A DNA stretch of 64,000 nt from Toxotes chatareus (taxonomy: Eukaryota > Chordata > Actinopteri > Toxotidae), in contig CM028892.1 of NCBI GenBank assembly GCA_016801885.1, positions 6,270,114 to 6,334,113 on the forward strand, in the 5' to 3' direction. Each line of letters starts with the position of its first letter. Position 1 is the stretch's first letter. Made by a program: the position numbers and the translations under genes. A model generated the notes under the pieces. The model saw nothing but the letters and a program-made list of their open reading frames with translations, did no database searches and had not been told where the DNA came from. This document shows, one piece after another, positions 44,478 to 58,075 of this stretch.

Positions 44478-47400
44478 ATACGTAACCGATTTCAATAGGC
44501 ATGAGACTTCATTAGTTCTGGGCAAAATGCTGCACTGACGGACTGTGTATCTGCACTGCTTTTTTCCCTGAAATTAGATAAAACAAGTGAATGCACTCAT
44601 CTGCTAATTGCAAGGGAGGAACAGAAGGAGGGAGGGAGGGATGAAGCGATGGATGAGGGGAACAAAAGAAGGTGAAAATTACAGTGGCCTTTTTTTTTTT
44701 TTTTCTTCCCTGGCTTGCTTGTGCTGCTCCATCGTGTATCTGTCATCAAGAAGTGTGGTGTGTGCACCGGTGCAGTGAGGGAGCCTCCAGTAGCCTGACA
44801 AGCTTATCTTTATCACCTGTCACTCTGACATTAGGTGTCTCTGCTCAGCCCCATATCCTCCCCGTTTCCCTCCCTGCGACTGAAACACCCTCCAACTCCC
44901 CACCTCTGTCTCATATACTGTACGCACAGTGACTATGTAGAGTGTTGTCACGGTGCTCTGCATACTGCAGCGTGTTGTTACCACATGGCTCAAACATCTC
45001 AACAAACAGGGAGACCACATGCAGAGTTATGATACAAAACGTGATTTATTTGACCAAATAAGAAACTGGAACATAAATGTGTGGAGTGCAGGTAGAAATA
45101 GGTTTATGTATGCTGCAGCAAATCAGCCAGATGGGGGTCCTCACTTGAAACCTCATTATAAATCCAGTGAAGTTACAGTGAAGCATTTTAAGAGCCATTT
45201 GTGGGAAGCACTCAACAAATGGCACAGGACATTGCATCTGCCACAACAGTTTCAGCTCCTCTTTACATCTCAAATATCTAAATGAAGCCGCTGAAGGAAG
45301 AGACACCAGTGCTTAAGTCACTGATTTGGGTTCTGGGAGGTTTGGAGAGAGCAGAGAAAAGCCACTAAATGTCATGCTCCCCTCCCTCCTGCATAAGCTT
45401 CAAAATGTTTCAGACATTTCAGAAGAAGGTGCTGTGATTTTGGACAAGCCTGGAAACAAAAATGGAGGTAGTTCTGTTTGACTCTTCAGCTTCGTATTTA
45501 CCCCCTTCCTTTTTCTTTTTTGCTCCTTATATGCACATAAAATCCAATAACCACCACTAGCTGAGGATGCAGACAAACAGCTCACACACTGTAAGAGTAA
45601 GAGTAAGCAAACCCACTCTGAACGCAGTACAGGCTAAATTGAATATTGATTGTTGGTAATCCATGTGCACCAGCTCTGTATGAAATAGTGGTAAAGAGAC
45701 AAAGCACACTGTACTCGCTGATCTCCTCCAGCTAATTCACAAATCTCCCCTGAGCAGCAATCGGATTACGGTCACATTACCAGACTGCTCTGTTTCTAAG
45801 AAAGCCAGTCAGCACCATCAGGCTGTGATGGTGAAATTGGGGTCATTTTTTGAGAGTCTATCATCTTTACTGCCACATCAAGGAGAAGGTATTCTGCAGC
45901 TCATGATGGTGGTTTGGGAAATATAGCAGGGGGTAGTTAATGAAGCTCATTACAGTGGAGCGATGACATGGATTTTGAGGGCTTGAAATTGGCACCACAG
46001 ATGCTCATCAAGCAATCAGGACTATTTGGATGTAATTTTATTGTAATCCTTTTATTTTCTGAGCCATTTTGTTCATTTCATGGATTGTAGATACGACTCT
46101 GAAGAGATTTCAGGAGAAAATGGCACATGGCACACAATAAACTGAGCCTCCAAATTCAAATGAGAGGAATGCATCACAGTAGAAAATGTTACCCTGGGTC
46201 GCTTAGCGAATAATTGTGTGTAGCATATGAATGCATGCGCAAGTTTCAATTACTACAAACACAGTGTTTGTATTTGTGAGGCACATGGACAGTGAGATAG
46301 GGAGTTTAATACAGACTCCAAAAAATGAGTTTACCTCTGTCCAGAGCAGCACTGTGAAGTGTAGTTGAGCTGAATATTGTTTCATATACATAAAGCATCG
46401 TCCATTTTTATTTCTATCCTTCTTGGCTCACTGCTGCTTCTCCATGAAGCTAAAGAATCCAAAATCCACAGAGGAGCTGGCTCCTGAATTTATTAATTAT
46501 TAATTTTCTTTTAATTATATCAACCTACATAGTGAAACTACGTGAAAACATTAGCACTACATACTCTACAGTGGGCCCACAGTATCGTGGCTAACACTTG
46601 TGTTAACTCTAAAGAGCTGCCAAGAACCGTTTTAGCTCTGTGAGTGGATAAGAAACACTCCAATCAACACTTGCCAGCTATACTTGTCACAGAAAAATAG
46701 GAACCTATTTAAAGCAGAAACGTTACTATGTCCTATCAGTCATCTTGATATAGTAGCTGTCATGTTTAAATGGTGGGTATCTGTCTTTGGAGTGAAGCTG
46801 AGCCACCTGTTCTGAGCTTAAACTTTCTATAAAGTAAAGTATTTGTCAAATGAATTGTTAACAACTGTTTCCATGAGCTGCTACTGTCTGTGGACTAATT
46901 ACTGTATATTTTTTTCCCATCAAAATCCCATAAAAAAAAAAAACAAAACCAACATTTAATTCGTCATAGTGACATAATACATAATGACCGGGTTTAAGTT
47001 GGAAGATATTGAGAGATGAATTAACAAGTTTTTGGTTTTGGTTATTGCACTGGATTTGCTGACATAAGAAAAATACAGAGTAGCACAGTATATCCATCAG
47101 TCATTGTTTATCCATATTTTGAGGCATTGCATATTTTAGATGGGCGTTAGCTAAGCAGTACTTTATTACTATTACAAATACGCTTTTTAAAGAAGCAAAC
47201 ATTGCATTATTGTTCGTATTATTGGCACTTTTTATTCTGTGTAATTCAGTCCTGCATATTTCATGCTAAATGCAAAGAATAAATATGAGCAGACACACAG
47301 AGAATAAATTAATTTCTTCCCCCACAGGCTCATTTGCCTCAAGCATCATATAATACTGTCAACAAGAATCTAGGATTTTTGCAGTGGAATTTCTATATGT

Positions 47401-48419
47401 AGCAGCTGTAAGCAAGATTTATTCAAAGTAACAGCCCAGTTCTTCCACTTGACAGGGATATTTTTAAACTCTTTGCCCTTCTGTCGGTCTGTGCCACACT
47501 GCACCAAAAATATAAGTACATATGCAGTACATGCAAGCAAAATCACTCTCCTGGGCACCGCTCCACATTTACATCATGCACAGTTTGATTGCAGCGCAAG
47601 ATGAGTAAATATTTATATGGTAAATCCATTTGATTTGACTTTACACAGATGTCGAGTTGTTTGCTGGGATTTCTATGAACATTGTAGCCTGTGAGTCAGC
47701 AAAAGGCTGCTTTTGTAATGCTGAGAAACAAAGATATTGTACATAGGAGAAGCGTCTGCACTTCCTATTCAAGAAAAAGTTGAATGTTGTGTTCTCAGTT
47801 TGGTATGTTGCTTTCACATCCATCATCACTGTCTTTCTCTTTAAAATGGAATAAATATCAGCCTAGTCTTGCTATTCTCAGATCTTCATTTAGGAAATCA
47901 ATCTCATAAATAAACATTGGCACTTGAGCACTTTAATTAAACGAGTAAGTGGCTTAGGCCTGTTATTCCCTAAGGTTAGCATATCCCAAGACAGCAGAAT
48001 CATTTACAGCGATGCGACATATTGGAGCACTTTCCCCTTGAGTTTGTTTTCCGACAATGACAACAAACTGCAGCGTCATTTCAAAAATAGTTGCTTTTTC
48101 AAAGCCAATGTCCATGGGCATTTTGCAGCTTGCTTTCGGAACAAATTGCTGATCTTAAAAAAAATAGTTCATATACAAGGACTTTGAAGTACAAAATGGC
48201 TCTTATCAACTTTTGCCAGCTGTTTTAAAGACGCGCGTTGCTGTGTGCATGTGTATGTTGCATTTAAGGTTTCTCAAAATTGCTTTTCAGTCATGCAAAT
48301 CCCCATCATTGAGATTCAATGTGCGTCAAAAGCGCATTTACCCGAGAGACAAGTAGATTTATCATCTAAACAAAGTCAGAGAGGAAACTTGTGAGAGTTT
48401 TGCTCCTGTTTCTGAAGAT
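44478..48419. other. Unique non-coding stretch, about 4 kb
   Basis: No gene is recognised. A poly-T run lies at about 44691-44704 and a GGGA tandem at about 44627-44640. An AT-rich TTAATTATTAATT cluster lies at about 46490-46520. The plus-strand frame 44953-45285 (110 codons) overlaps a minus-strand frame over most of its length. It has no domain I recognise and no convincing splice sites. Confidence 0.5.
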
Positions 48420-48960
48420 TTCTTGTTAGCCTTACCGAGAACCATTTAACGGGAGGGATCTCATTATCACGTTTAAGACTAATGGTTTCCTCGCTGATGA
48501 ATGCTCCACTTTTCATCTGAAAAGCTTAAGGTAACCAGCTCCCAATAAGACAAATTATGATATTTTCCTTTGGGTTGCCAAACCAACATGTGTGAGAAAG
48601 CCATTTCAGCTAGTAAAAGATAAGTGAACGTGAGTGTGCTGAGCAAAGAGTCTCTGGTAATAAATGTAAAACGAGTGTTTAAGACAGGATGATATTTTCA
48701 GGTTGTTAGATTATTGGCTGCAGTTGGAACAATTCAATTAACACTTCCATGAATGAGATTAATCAGAGACACAGCCCTGCTCCCCTACATTACACCTTAC
48801 TGGTATAATGTAAACTTAGGCTGCGGCTGGAAGGATTCATTATGGTCACTCTTAATCCATTTTCAACATCATGGAACATGAAAGTGGTCTGAGTCAGAAG
48901 TTGGCGAGATTTAATTAAACGGGTTCACTAGATCACTATCTGAAAGCTTTATCAGACAGG
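48420..48960. promoter_or_regulatory. Candidate conserved non-coding element
   Basis: A 540-bp repeat-free stretch with many homeodomain-type cores (GACTAATGG, CAATTAAC, GATTAATCAG, CTTAATCC, TTTAATTAAACG) and a WGATAA-like word (CTTTATCAG). No frame has a recognisable protein. This is enhancer-like, inferred from motif density only. Confidence 0.3.
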
Positions 48961-49308
48961 CAGGCATTGAAATGTGTTAGTGTGGAACATTTTCAGATGC
49001 TGTGATTACACTCTCTCCCTGTGGGAACGTTCGCCACTCGAAGGAATAAGTTAATGTTATTTGACATTTCCACGCCTGACAGGCAAAAGTAGGTTTCTAA
49101 TGCAGAGTTATAGATTCAGGTTTAGATACGGAGTGATACAGATTAGACACAGTCTTGATGGAGCTAAGGATGGTGAAGCAAATGCTGGTTACTGTATGTG
49201 TCCAGTTAAGCAGTACACAGTGATTGTCTATGCTCTTTTTAAATAACAGTGATAACTGAAATCTAATCATAAGTTTACAAACCGTTGAATGTTTGGTCTG
49301 ATAATATG
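48961..49308. other. Non-coding, nothing recognised
   Basis: Unique sequence bordering the LTR-like element. No internal retroviral sequence is recognised here. Confidence 0.55.
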
Positions 49309-49694
49309 TGTGACTGAAATCTTGCGAGCTGATGGAAGATGCTTCAGGAGACCCAGGTGTCTAAAGCAGAAGCATTTATTGAGGCTTGATGCATCAAGGA
49401 GAAGAGAGATGGACAGTGCCAGTTAACACTGTGTAATGCCACCCAGTTCTGAGGGTTGCCCTCCTTACAGGGTGTATTTACATCTCTGGGGAACCAAATC
49501 CTAAGCAATTAATTATGTTCACCTCAGTCATGTTGTATAAGCTCAAGGGAAGATAGTGTGTCCCTGGGCTGGAGGGCCCGTGTGTTATGACTATTTCCTC
49601 CCTAGACTGGAGTCTTGGTCCATGATATCATTATGACCTTGGTTGTTATGGCAACTGCCATTGGGAAAGGAGCCAGCTGGACCCTATTGTCACA
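49309..49694 (-). mobile_element. LTR-like element, minus strand, probably solitary
   Basis: On the minus strand the 386-bp unit begins tgtgac and ends gtcaca, a terminal inverted repeat with the canonical TG...CA ends. A polyadenylation signal AATAAA lies at 49375-49380, 66 nt before the 3' end, followed by U5-like sequence (tgcttctgctttagacacc). Upstream is a TATA-like taaata near 49475. This layout is that of a retrovirus or LTR-retrotransposon LTR. No gag, pol or env remnant is recognised on either side, so it may be a solo LTR. No clear target duplication is seen, so the ends may be a few bases off. Confidence 0.5.
49642..49655. promoter_or_regulatory. RFX X-box-like site inside the LTR U3-like region
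   Basis: gttgttatggcaac has a perfect right half-site. It lies near the 5' end of the LTR-like unit (minus strand), where enhancer elements are usual. Confidence 0.35.
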
Positions 49695-51813
49695 GCTGTC
49701 CTAGAGACAGAGAGTGAACTATTGTTTTCGGGGCCCACTTATATGTCTTAAAAGGCTCATACAAACGGGTGTGATCTGAAAAGAATACACTAAAGATTAC
49801 TGATATTATAAGGGATTAATGAAAAAAGGACTCAGCGAGGGAGCATCTGTTGGTGTTTAGCTTTGGAGCTGTGATCCATTTGTCGTTGGCAAAGACTCCG
49901 ATTGGCAGATGTACTGTCCGTGACTGACCAGGTGATAAGGATAGTTGAAAATAGAGAAATAGGTAGACAAAGGGAGGAGGAGGACTGTGACACCACTGAG
50001 TGTGCGAAAGCTTCAGCACCCGTGGCTGGCTGAGCTATGAGGAGGATATCACACAAATCTGCTTGGTGGTTCCACCGAGCAGCTGAGGCACTTAACACAA
50101 GAAAGGCTGGGACACTGACTGTTGACTTCTGCTGTTAATATCTTCACTGAGATGTAATTTTTATGCCAAATATGAATGTTAGATTTTTGAAACATGCAAG
50201 TACATAGTAGAATATCTATAACCACACATACCGCAACCACCTGTCTAAGCGGTTTTCTTATTTGTCTCATTTTGTTCAGCTTAAAAAAAAAAAGAGAACA
50301 AATGCTAGAAAATAAGAAAGTGTGTGACTGAGGCCCATCCTGTCAAACCACACATTCAGGTGAATGTGCACCTGTTGTCAAAAGCTTAAATTTCAAATAC
50401 ACCCAGCAACACATTTGGCAGAGTGGCTGGAAAAAACATGCCAGGGGTCCAGATGTAACCCAAATCTCTCAGGTTAGAGAAAAATACCCCTCTAACTCTA
50501 GTCATTCACAGCAGACATGGCTTCATCACAAAGCTTCTGCTTTCAGTCAAAAAGGGATCGTACCTTAATCCCAAGCCATCAAAAATGCAATCGATTGCCT
50601 GTAGTGTTCAATTTTTTCCTTTTACAACCTGTGATGGCTGAAGACTGTCAGGAGCTTGGAGGGAGCTGACGTGTTGCCAGCACACATGCACATCAAAGGT
50701 ACATCATCAGAGTCAGCCATCTGTCCTGCATGGCCTGGTCTCCTCTGCCACCCAGCTGATGATGTACACATTCAGTAATAAGATTACACAGTAATAACTA
50801 ACCACACAAGAGAAAGAGATCCATTCAGGGTGGAGTTATTAAATTGCCAAGAAAGTCAATAGAACAGTTTTCCAGGAATTCAGTTTGTGCTTAAACAACT
50901 TTGCTTCATGTCTTGATGCTTATTTTTACCATCTAAAATATCCTGTTACCTGCTGCTTTAACTGTCTGACATGATCACAGGCCAGCTTTTCATTCATATC
51001 TGTAGACTTCACTGTATAAAACCTTTCATACACTCTTTTCAAATTCTTTTCAATTCACTGCTGAGCAAAAACTGAGACCTTCAGAAATGTTTTGAAGAGC
51101 TGACGTTAACAGTCTGTACCACCTGCTGTATGTCTGAGAGATAAAACTTACTTTGTGTAACTACGTTTCCACTCTGATAAGGGGGAAAGTTCAGGCCATC
51201 CAGAGGCAGCCTATGGAGAATTGCAAATAAGGTTAAATTGCTAAATAAAGAAGACTTGTCTCTGAATAAATACTGAGTTATATAAGCTCTGAATTTGGTT
51301 TTATTTTGTTGTCAGAAAAATAATGAAAGAAGTTTGAAGGAGCCAGTGACGGAGGTTGTGCTTGAGTTACGGTAAAGAAATAAAATTCATGTTCTTTATC
51401 TCAGAAATGATGGTGAATGAAAGTTTCATATTTAATGCAGAATATCATATCAGCCTAACTGAAGAGTCCATTCAGGGGAGGAAACTGAGGTCTGCACTGC
51501 TCTGACCCTGATACTGACCTTATTAAACAAATCGGGTGACAGCCAGATGTGACCAATCCCCATTAGGCTAAACAAAGTTTTCTGTTCTTTGATCATTTAC
51601 TGTGGCGACCTAATTTTGATGTGTAAATACAGTTCTGATGCTCACCACTTCCTCCGACTGCTTCACAATAAATGCATGTTAATCTGAAGGCAGTGATGGC
51701 ACTTTAATGTGAAAGCAGAAGTGTTGAACAATGGCATTTATGACTTGATATCTAGTTTTTATTTTATTAGCATTAATTTTGTGGAGTTTATTGTCGTAAA
51801 CTGTCTTTAACAG
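49695..51813. other. Unique non-coding stretch; A-run at about 50283-50293
   Basis: Minus-strand frames at 49816-50270 overlap in two phases and have no domain. No gene or internal retroelement sequence is recognised. Confidence 0.5.
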
Positions 51814-51839
51814 TATATATATATATATATATATATATA
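51814..51839. repeat. (TA)13 microsatellite
   Basis: Perfect TA run. Confidence 0.95.
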
Positions 51840-54759
51840 ATTATAATGGGGCATTTGTGCTCAGCTGTACTTGAGAAGTTACATGTTACAGCTTCAGCTA
51901 CTAGAAACATGACCACAAAAAAACAGCTTTAGATTTAACTTAACTTAACTCACACAGGCTCATAAGAATCAACAGTTCAGACAGGTAATTAGGGTTAGGT
52001 CATGCAGAGCAGTTAGATAAATCACCACAGTGTATAACGTTGTACAAATGTACCCGCAGCCAGTGAAATGGAGCTGACAGGGTCTTGCGCTATTAGCTTT
52101 GGTTTCCTGTTGAATTCACTGAGATTTCAGAAATGAGGAGTCATTTTGAAATGGTCCTAAGATATCAGAAGAATCCACACAGCTGCTGATGCTCAGCAAC
52201 ATGATGGGTCTTAAAGCATTACAGGTTTCTAAAAGGATTTTGGGTGCCAAGATGTTAGGAAGACTAGAAAATAGTATGTAATGTGTGCATGGGATCCATT
52301 ACAGTTCATGAGAGTTCAGCCGAAACAGACCCAGGGTCATGAGATAAGGACAGGATGCTTTGTTGATGCGTCTACTGGTAGTGAGGGATCTTTTGCTTTT
52401 AAGGATTCATCCTGGAGCCTTCATGAAGTAAATATAATAGAAACTGAAGGTTATAAAATTCACAGAGTCAACATTTGGATAAATAGGGACATCAGGGGAG
52501 CGCGGTTCACAAAGCAATCAACATTTAAAAAAGGGATTGGGCTGATTTACAGAGATTAGTTCAGAGGAACATTTTGCTTTTGTTTTCTCAGACTGAATGG
52601 TAATTATTCTTCCGCAGCTGAAAAGCAGCTTTATACTTTCCCACGTCCATTTTGCCTCTTCTGCACTCCCTTTTAGGCAAAGGGTGCTTTCATTTATCCA
52701 GACTCATGTACAGGGATGTACAGTAGCTTTTCGTGGCGCCAAAGCATCTGAAGTAGAAGAAAAAAGATCACAGAATCAATTAATCAGATCACTAGTGTGG
52801 GTAAACTGTGCCAGAGGACAGGCACTTTAATCCCTGATAATGCCAAAGCAAACAGAGCAGTATTCTGTGGCAGCTTGAAAAGAAGATTTAACCACCATTC
52901 ACTAGTGATCAGAGACATAATTATATTAGAGCCAGAAAGCATATAGTCATTTAAACTTTGAATGAAACTCTTGTATCTCAAGCTCTGGTGATTTTTCATG
53001 TCTTAAATTGATCATTCACTGAATCGTAACAAGGCACAACAGACCTGTTAAAGTGTTGTTCATGCAACTGTAGTTAAAGCGATATTTGGTGTTTAAAGTT
53101 AGTCGAGTTGTGATTGTTTTTAACCTTTCCAAAACCAAATGCACTAGAGAGGAAGTGTGAGGAATGGACTAATCAGAACATCCTCACACATCCGTAGCTT
53201 ACTAGCTACAGTGATGTCTTCGAAGGCCAGGGAGCATATCATTAACTCATTTACTTTATTTTGTGGGAGAATAGGTTACGTAAAAAAGAACTGCCCATGA
53301 CAAGCACCACTGTGTAGCCAGAAATGTGAAGCCTGCATGTGTCTACCTCTGTCTGAAAAATCAAAGACCTGTGTAAACTGCTCTGTGCTAGAATCTAAAC
53401 CTTAATAGGCATAGATACCGTACCTGAGTAAGGATTACATGCTTCCACTATGGATTAAGTCAATTTTACTTCCTTTGCACCGACTGAATGGTCATTCAGT
53501 CTGCTTCTATTTGGATGTAACACAACCAGCTTCTGCTGCACAATACACCTGAACTCCTTGGTCGTCACACGTTGACCAAGGTGATTAATGACGTGATAAT
53601 TTAACATTTTTAAGTGTAAAAACTAAAGTACATTCATGGTCATCTCTTCTTCCCTAAATGTACTCCAGCAAACGGAGGATTTTAGTGCCCACGTTGTGCA
53701 TTATCATTTTAAAAAGTGGAGATGGCCAGGAGATGGTGAGTCATTCATCAGTGTGATTTCCTTGAGCAATAGTACTCTCATGTATTTTTGCAGAGGTGTT
53801 CTCTGCATTATTCTGCCCCTTTATTTTATTGAGGAGGTGGATTTTCTAAATGGAAAGACAAGGATGCTTTTTTTTTTTTTTTTATTCATATTGTTTTCGT
53901 TTTACACCGTCAAAAGCATTTTTCATGATCAGAGCACATGCTGTACATGGCCAAGTTTGCGGTTTGTCTCTAGTGGGAGTTAAGACACAGTGCACCCTGC
54001 AGAGAGCAGAATCAGAACCTACAGCGATGCCTTTCATTAGCCCTTGTTGAAGCTTAGTATATATAATCTTTACATTTCCCTTTTTCCGTGGGGAGCTCGC
54101 AGAGAGTGTTTGGCCTCTCATCAATGATTTATAGTAGCTCCCTGGGGGTCAGTGCTGCAGTCCCCCATTCAGGCCATTAGCAGCTTCACCTCGCATGCTC
54201 AACTTGGTGGATTACTTGGCTTCACTTCTTTTGCCATATTTGTCGTCACGCAGAGGAAACCACTGAGGGTTAAAACAGCACAGTGTGATGTTTCAGAGCA
54301 GGTCCAGCCGGCATGTATAAAGTCCACACTGCACTGTCCGCTTCATCCCTAAAAATAAACCACAGCTGTTTAGGACATATATCAAAATCAGTGACTGTGG
54401 GTTTTCTTTTTTAGGATCTTCAAAATATGTTACGTACCAAATTTAAAAAATATGAGGGAACCTGGCTGCAGGGATTTGCTCTCATTCAGTCACAAAAGCA
54501 TTACCGAGAAAAATCCAGGCCACTGAACTTTTCCTCCATCCTGAATCCACAACATGCCGCACCTTCCTTCTTTTGGTTTTAACTTGTGCTGCGACTTTCT
54601 CTTGTGTTTTTTTAATTAATGTTTGACAAGTCTGGCTCTTTTTGTTTCATCTCAGCTGCAAACTCTCCCTTTACCCTCCTCGCCTATGTGTCTCTATGTG
54701 TCTCTGCTCATTTCTAGCTGCCCTTCCATCTCTCTTTCTCTTGGCTCTTGCAGGCTCTC
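51840..54759. other. Unique non-coding stretch; poly-T 53868-53883
   Basis: No gene is recognised. The plus-strand frame 52281-52559 (92 codons) has no convincing splice sites or domain. A 20-nt near-palindrome (gactgaatg/cattcagtc) at 53482-53501 is noted. Confidence 0.5.
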
Positions 54760-54915
54760 GTGTCTTTAACGAGCCAATAAGGGACAAACTCGACAAACAT
54801 TCCATCACATTAGCATGGAGGACTGGGGCTAGGGATTGTGTTAAGCTCAGCATTAGCCAGCCTGCCACTGCTTTAATTACGTTTGCTCAGCACCAGCTAC
54901 ACTAATGGCTAGCTC
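54760..54915. promoter_or_regulatory. Candidate conserved element behind an acceptor-like site
   Basis: An acceptor-like tcttggctcttgcag ends near 54751. The open frame beyond it continues to 54905, but no donor is seen. The stretch carries CATTAGC twice, TTTAATTACG and CTAATGG, so I favour a regulatory element over an exon. Confidence 0.25.
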
Positions 54916-56069
54916 CATGCCATGTTTCCTCCTCAGAAGAAAGACAAGCGAGCCAGGTTTCATGTGGAAGATGCCACAGAAGATTGTAAAACTGAGCAAC
55001 AGGGCAAGGAGTTCTGTATTAGTCTGAGATATCCACCATTTAGATTAAAGACTCCTGGTTGGACAGTTTGAGGAATAGAACAAAATGATTGCACTGAGAA
55101 CAGAACTGAAGATCTGGGATAACAAAATGATTACAGTTTTCAAGAAATACTGAATGCAATTAGAAGTTGGGATAATGTGTTTTTTAGGAGTGAAAATAAG
55201 ACTATAAAACTTGGAGTAATATCTTTTATTGTTGCTATCACTCGGGATAGTATCAGCAGTGAGTTGTATCTCCAGTATTGTTTTCCAGTGATGCCAGTTT
55301 CTGGGCTATTGAGTATGCAGGCATTGTTTGAGTAAAGAAAAAGTGCCAAATGCGATGCGTCAGCCTAACAAGGCATTGTTATTTCTATGGCTCTTTTAAA
55401 TCACTACCTTTTATTTCCAGTGTTTTTGACACTTTGATTCTGTCTGTTTTTGTCTCTGTCTCAAATCTTTCTCTCTGTTCTCCTGCAGCAGATAGTTATC
55501 CCTGTGGGTGGGGAAATCGCTAGATATCATCTCTCTCACTGTTACATCTGCTGTCTTCTCACTGGACAATAAGCACATGTAGTTACCATAGATTTGGACT
55601 CATACATGTATAAAGAACACAAGCTTTGTTTTCACCTCTTGCAAGGAGATTTTCTGGATTTCAGAATGATTTTAACACTGGATGAAGTGCTGCCATAGAC
55701 TGAACGTTCCCAACCCCTGCACTGTGGACCAGCATGTGTACACAGGCCGTATATCTGGCTCTTTAGCTGCTATATGCTCCTCTTTGTTCACCAGTTAGTC
55801 ACAAACTTTGTTTGCTGTTTGTTGCTGAGCAGGTCAGCTTTTAGAGCTTTCTCTTTCTGGAAGTGGCTGCCTGCTGTGGCTGAAAATGACACATGAGAGT
55901 GTTGAAAGAACATTAAAGCTGCAGGCCGCAGAGATCACACTATTGTATTAAATGTGTTGCCCTCTTTTGTAGTCTTGTGCATGTGACCACTCAATAGTCG
56001 GAGGTTAAGTATGGTGAAGCAAGGCACTCGAGTTGGGGAAGAACAGAGAATTTCCTGTTCATTTTGTGC
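54916..56069. other. Non-coding, nothing recognised
   Basis: Unique sequence. No gene or repeat family. Confidence 0.6.
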
Positions 56070-56148
56070 AACCATCAGTCCTCCCATCTGGTTTGAGGAC
56101 TTAGACCAGTGCCCAGATTCTCAACCCTTAGGCTACTGCCACTATTGA
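56070..56148 (-). mobile_element. Fragment of a tRNA-related SINE (minus strand)
   Basis: On the minus strand the sequence gtggcagtagcctaagggttgag resembles a SINE box A region with its usual guggcnGUAGccu start. It is followed by tctgggcactggtctaa and a diverged box B-like segment. Short, so the call is tentative. Confidence 0.4.
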
Positions 56149-58075
56149 TATTAAAACTGGGCCGAGGCAAATGCCACATGCTCGTGGCATTACGGGTTTG
56201 TGTCTGGCTCATCACCTTTATACCAAATCGCATCCTGTGCCATCATCCTATCTCCATAATTACTTTAAACGCTTTTATTTAGTAAATATATTCATCTGAT
56301 TCAGATATACTAAGAAATAGTTGTTGGATGGAAAGGATTTCTTTAAACAGGTGTATAAATAATTTGTGTGAATGCTTTTTTAAAGCTGTAAAAACATGCA
56401 CTATATACACAATGCTTAATTTGAAGTTCGAGGTCCCTGGGCTGCAGCTACTTCGAAAGAAAGCTCGCAATTTACGAGAGTTGTTTTAACATCATTGTAG
56501 ATTAATGTAGGTTAATTAAAGGTTAACTCATAAAACTACACTCTGCTGTAGTTCTGTGTATTTTGTCAGGGATGTTTCCGACAGAACAGCACGTGTACTT
56601 AGCAGAACGCAGTGAGGAAGGAGAAGGAAAAAGGAAATTCCAGTGTGTCCCAGGTTAATTAAAAGATGATCTTGTCTTCAACATCTGGCTGTGAAGTTGT
56701 CAAATTCAATGAGGAAAGAGAAGTCAAAGAATTGCCCAAGGGAGTATTCCAGCAGAGTGAGTAAGATGAAAAATAACATCTCACTGGTGCGTTGGCTTGT
56801 GTGCAAGCAGGAGGAAGAGATGTTGTGTGGTAGAGACAGAAAGAAGAGACAGAGAGAGATCTTGTCAAAATGCTCAGCTGTGCAGTAGTTACACTCGCTG
56901 AGTGGGAGGCTGGAAGCAAAGAGCTGATTGATAAATTCAATTTTGTTGGAACCTTATCGAACACACTTGCACAGACTTTTCACCTCAGCACCTGTGAGCA
57001 GCATGATCATTAGGGCTCTGACTTAGCTGTGGGGTTTTCTGGGTAATGGTGGAGCACAGAAAACATCGTCTCTGAGAAATCTGGTGTTTGCACAGGAAAG
57101 CTGCTAAAAAGAATCAGAACTTTAAAGCTAAAGTTGCTGCTAAACTGTGCATGGAAATACAGGACATCGCCTTCTGACTGAGCTTCTCCCACTCTGAGTC
57201 ATTAAGAAAAGCACAGACAAAAACACAAATATAGAAATATTTCATTTAGAATTTAGTATTGTTTTCTGATTTTGGCAGAGCATGGCTTTCACCTTTTTCC
57301 ATTAAATAAAGTTGTTGATTTACTCTTCATGCAGTGAGAGCCAGTGGACACATGATTACCAAGCGCTACAACATAAACTCTTCTTGCACTGCTCTCTGGG
57401 CTGTTTGAGGTTTTTTGCCTCACATGTTCAAACTGCAGCAGTTTTGGAAATGTGGCCTAAATTCAACCGTCCATTGAAATGAAAATTTACGCATAAACAC
57501 GAGCTGAGACACATTCCGTGAAGTTGCTGAGTCATGTGTCATGCTGTTTAGTTGTAATAGTGAGCAGCTGGGCCTTCATTTTGTCAAGCTTGCAGAGGTG
57601 TTGAGAAAATCTCATGCAGGCCACAGCGTCTGCACTGTTTTCTTTTACAGTGCTCGGGTTTCTCCTCTGTGAGCTTGAAGAGACAGACCTGACTGTGCCA
57701 CTTTAGATTGTAAGTGCTCATGAGGTTTTGTACTGTAGTTGAATAGAAGTGACTAACAGTTTTTGTTGTCGGTCTGGGTGCCTTGCTCCTGTGTGTGACG
57801 GGTGGGGGCCTTTTACATCTGCGTCCACAGGCCTGTTGTCTCATTATCTGTCCACGTCTGGAGGCTATTTGTTTTCTTTTTTTATTGTTCTTTTATATTA
57901 GCACATTTAATGCTGTTTATTCGGCATTTATTTACAACACTGAATAAATAACGTAGGTGATAATTATGTGCAGTTTATTGTTATCAAGAACCTTAGCTCT
58001 TGAGTCTTAATTTCCCTATTGTGTCCCTAAATGAACACGTTTCTCAGCTCATCTCTTTAGTTGAGAGGAAGTCAC
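56149..58075. other. Unique non-coding stretch, nothing recognised
   Basis: No gene, repeat family or RNA gene. A minus-strand frame (56659-56964, 101 codons) is serine/leucine-rich over a purine-rich plus strand and is not credible as coding. Confidence 0.55.

Noticed and set aside
45046..45075. aataaa-like words (reverse) suggesting another LTR
   Set aside because: No TG...CA ends or repeat structure seen.
44953..45285. 110-codon plus-strand frame with lysine/histidine-rich end
   Set aside because: A minus-strand frame covers most of the same bases; no domain or splice sites recognised.
53482..53501. 20-nt near-palindrome gactgaatg-gt-cattcagtc
   Set aside because: Same chance argument as other 9-bp arms; no copy or context to raise its interest.
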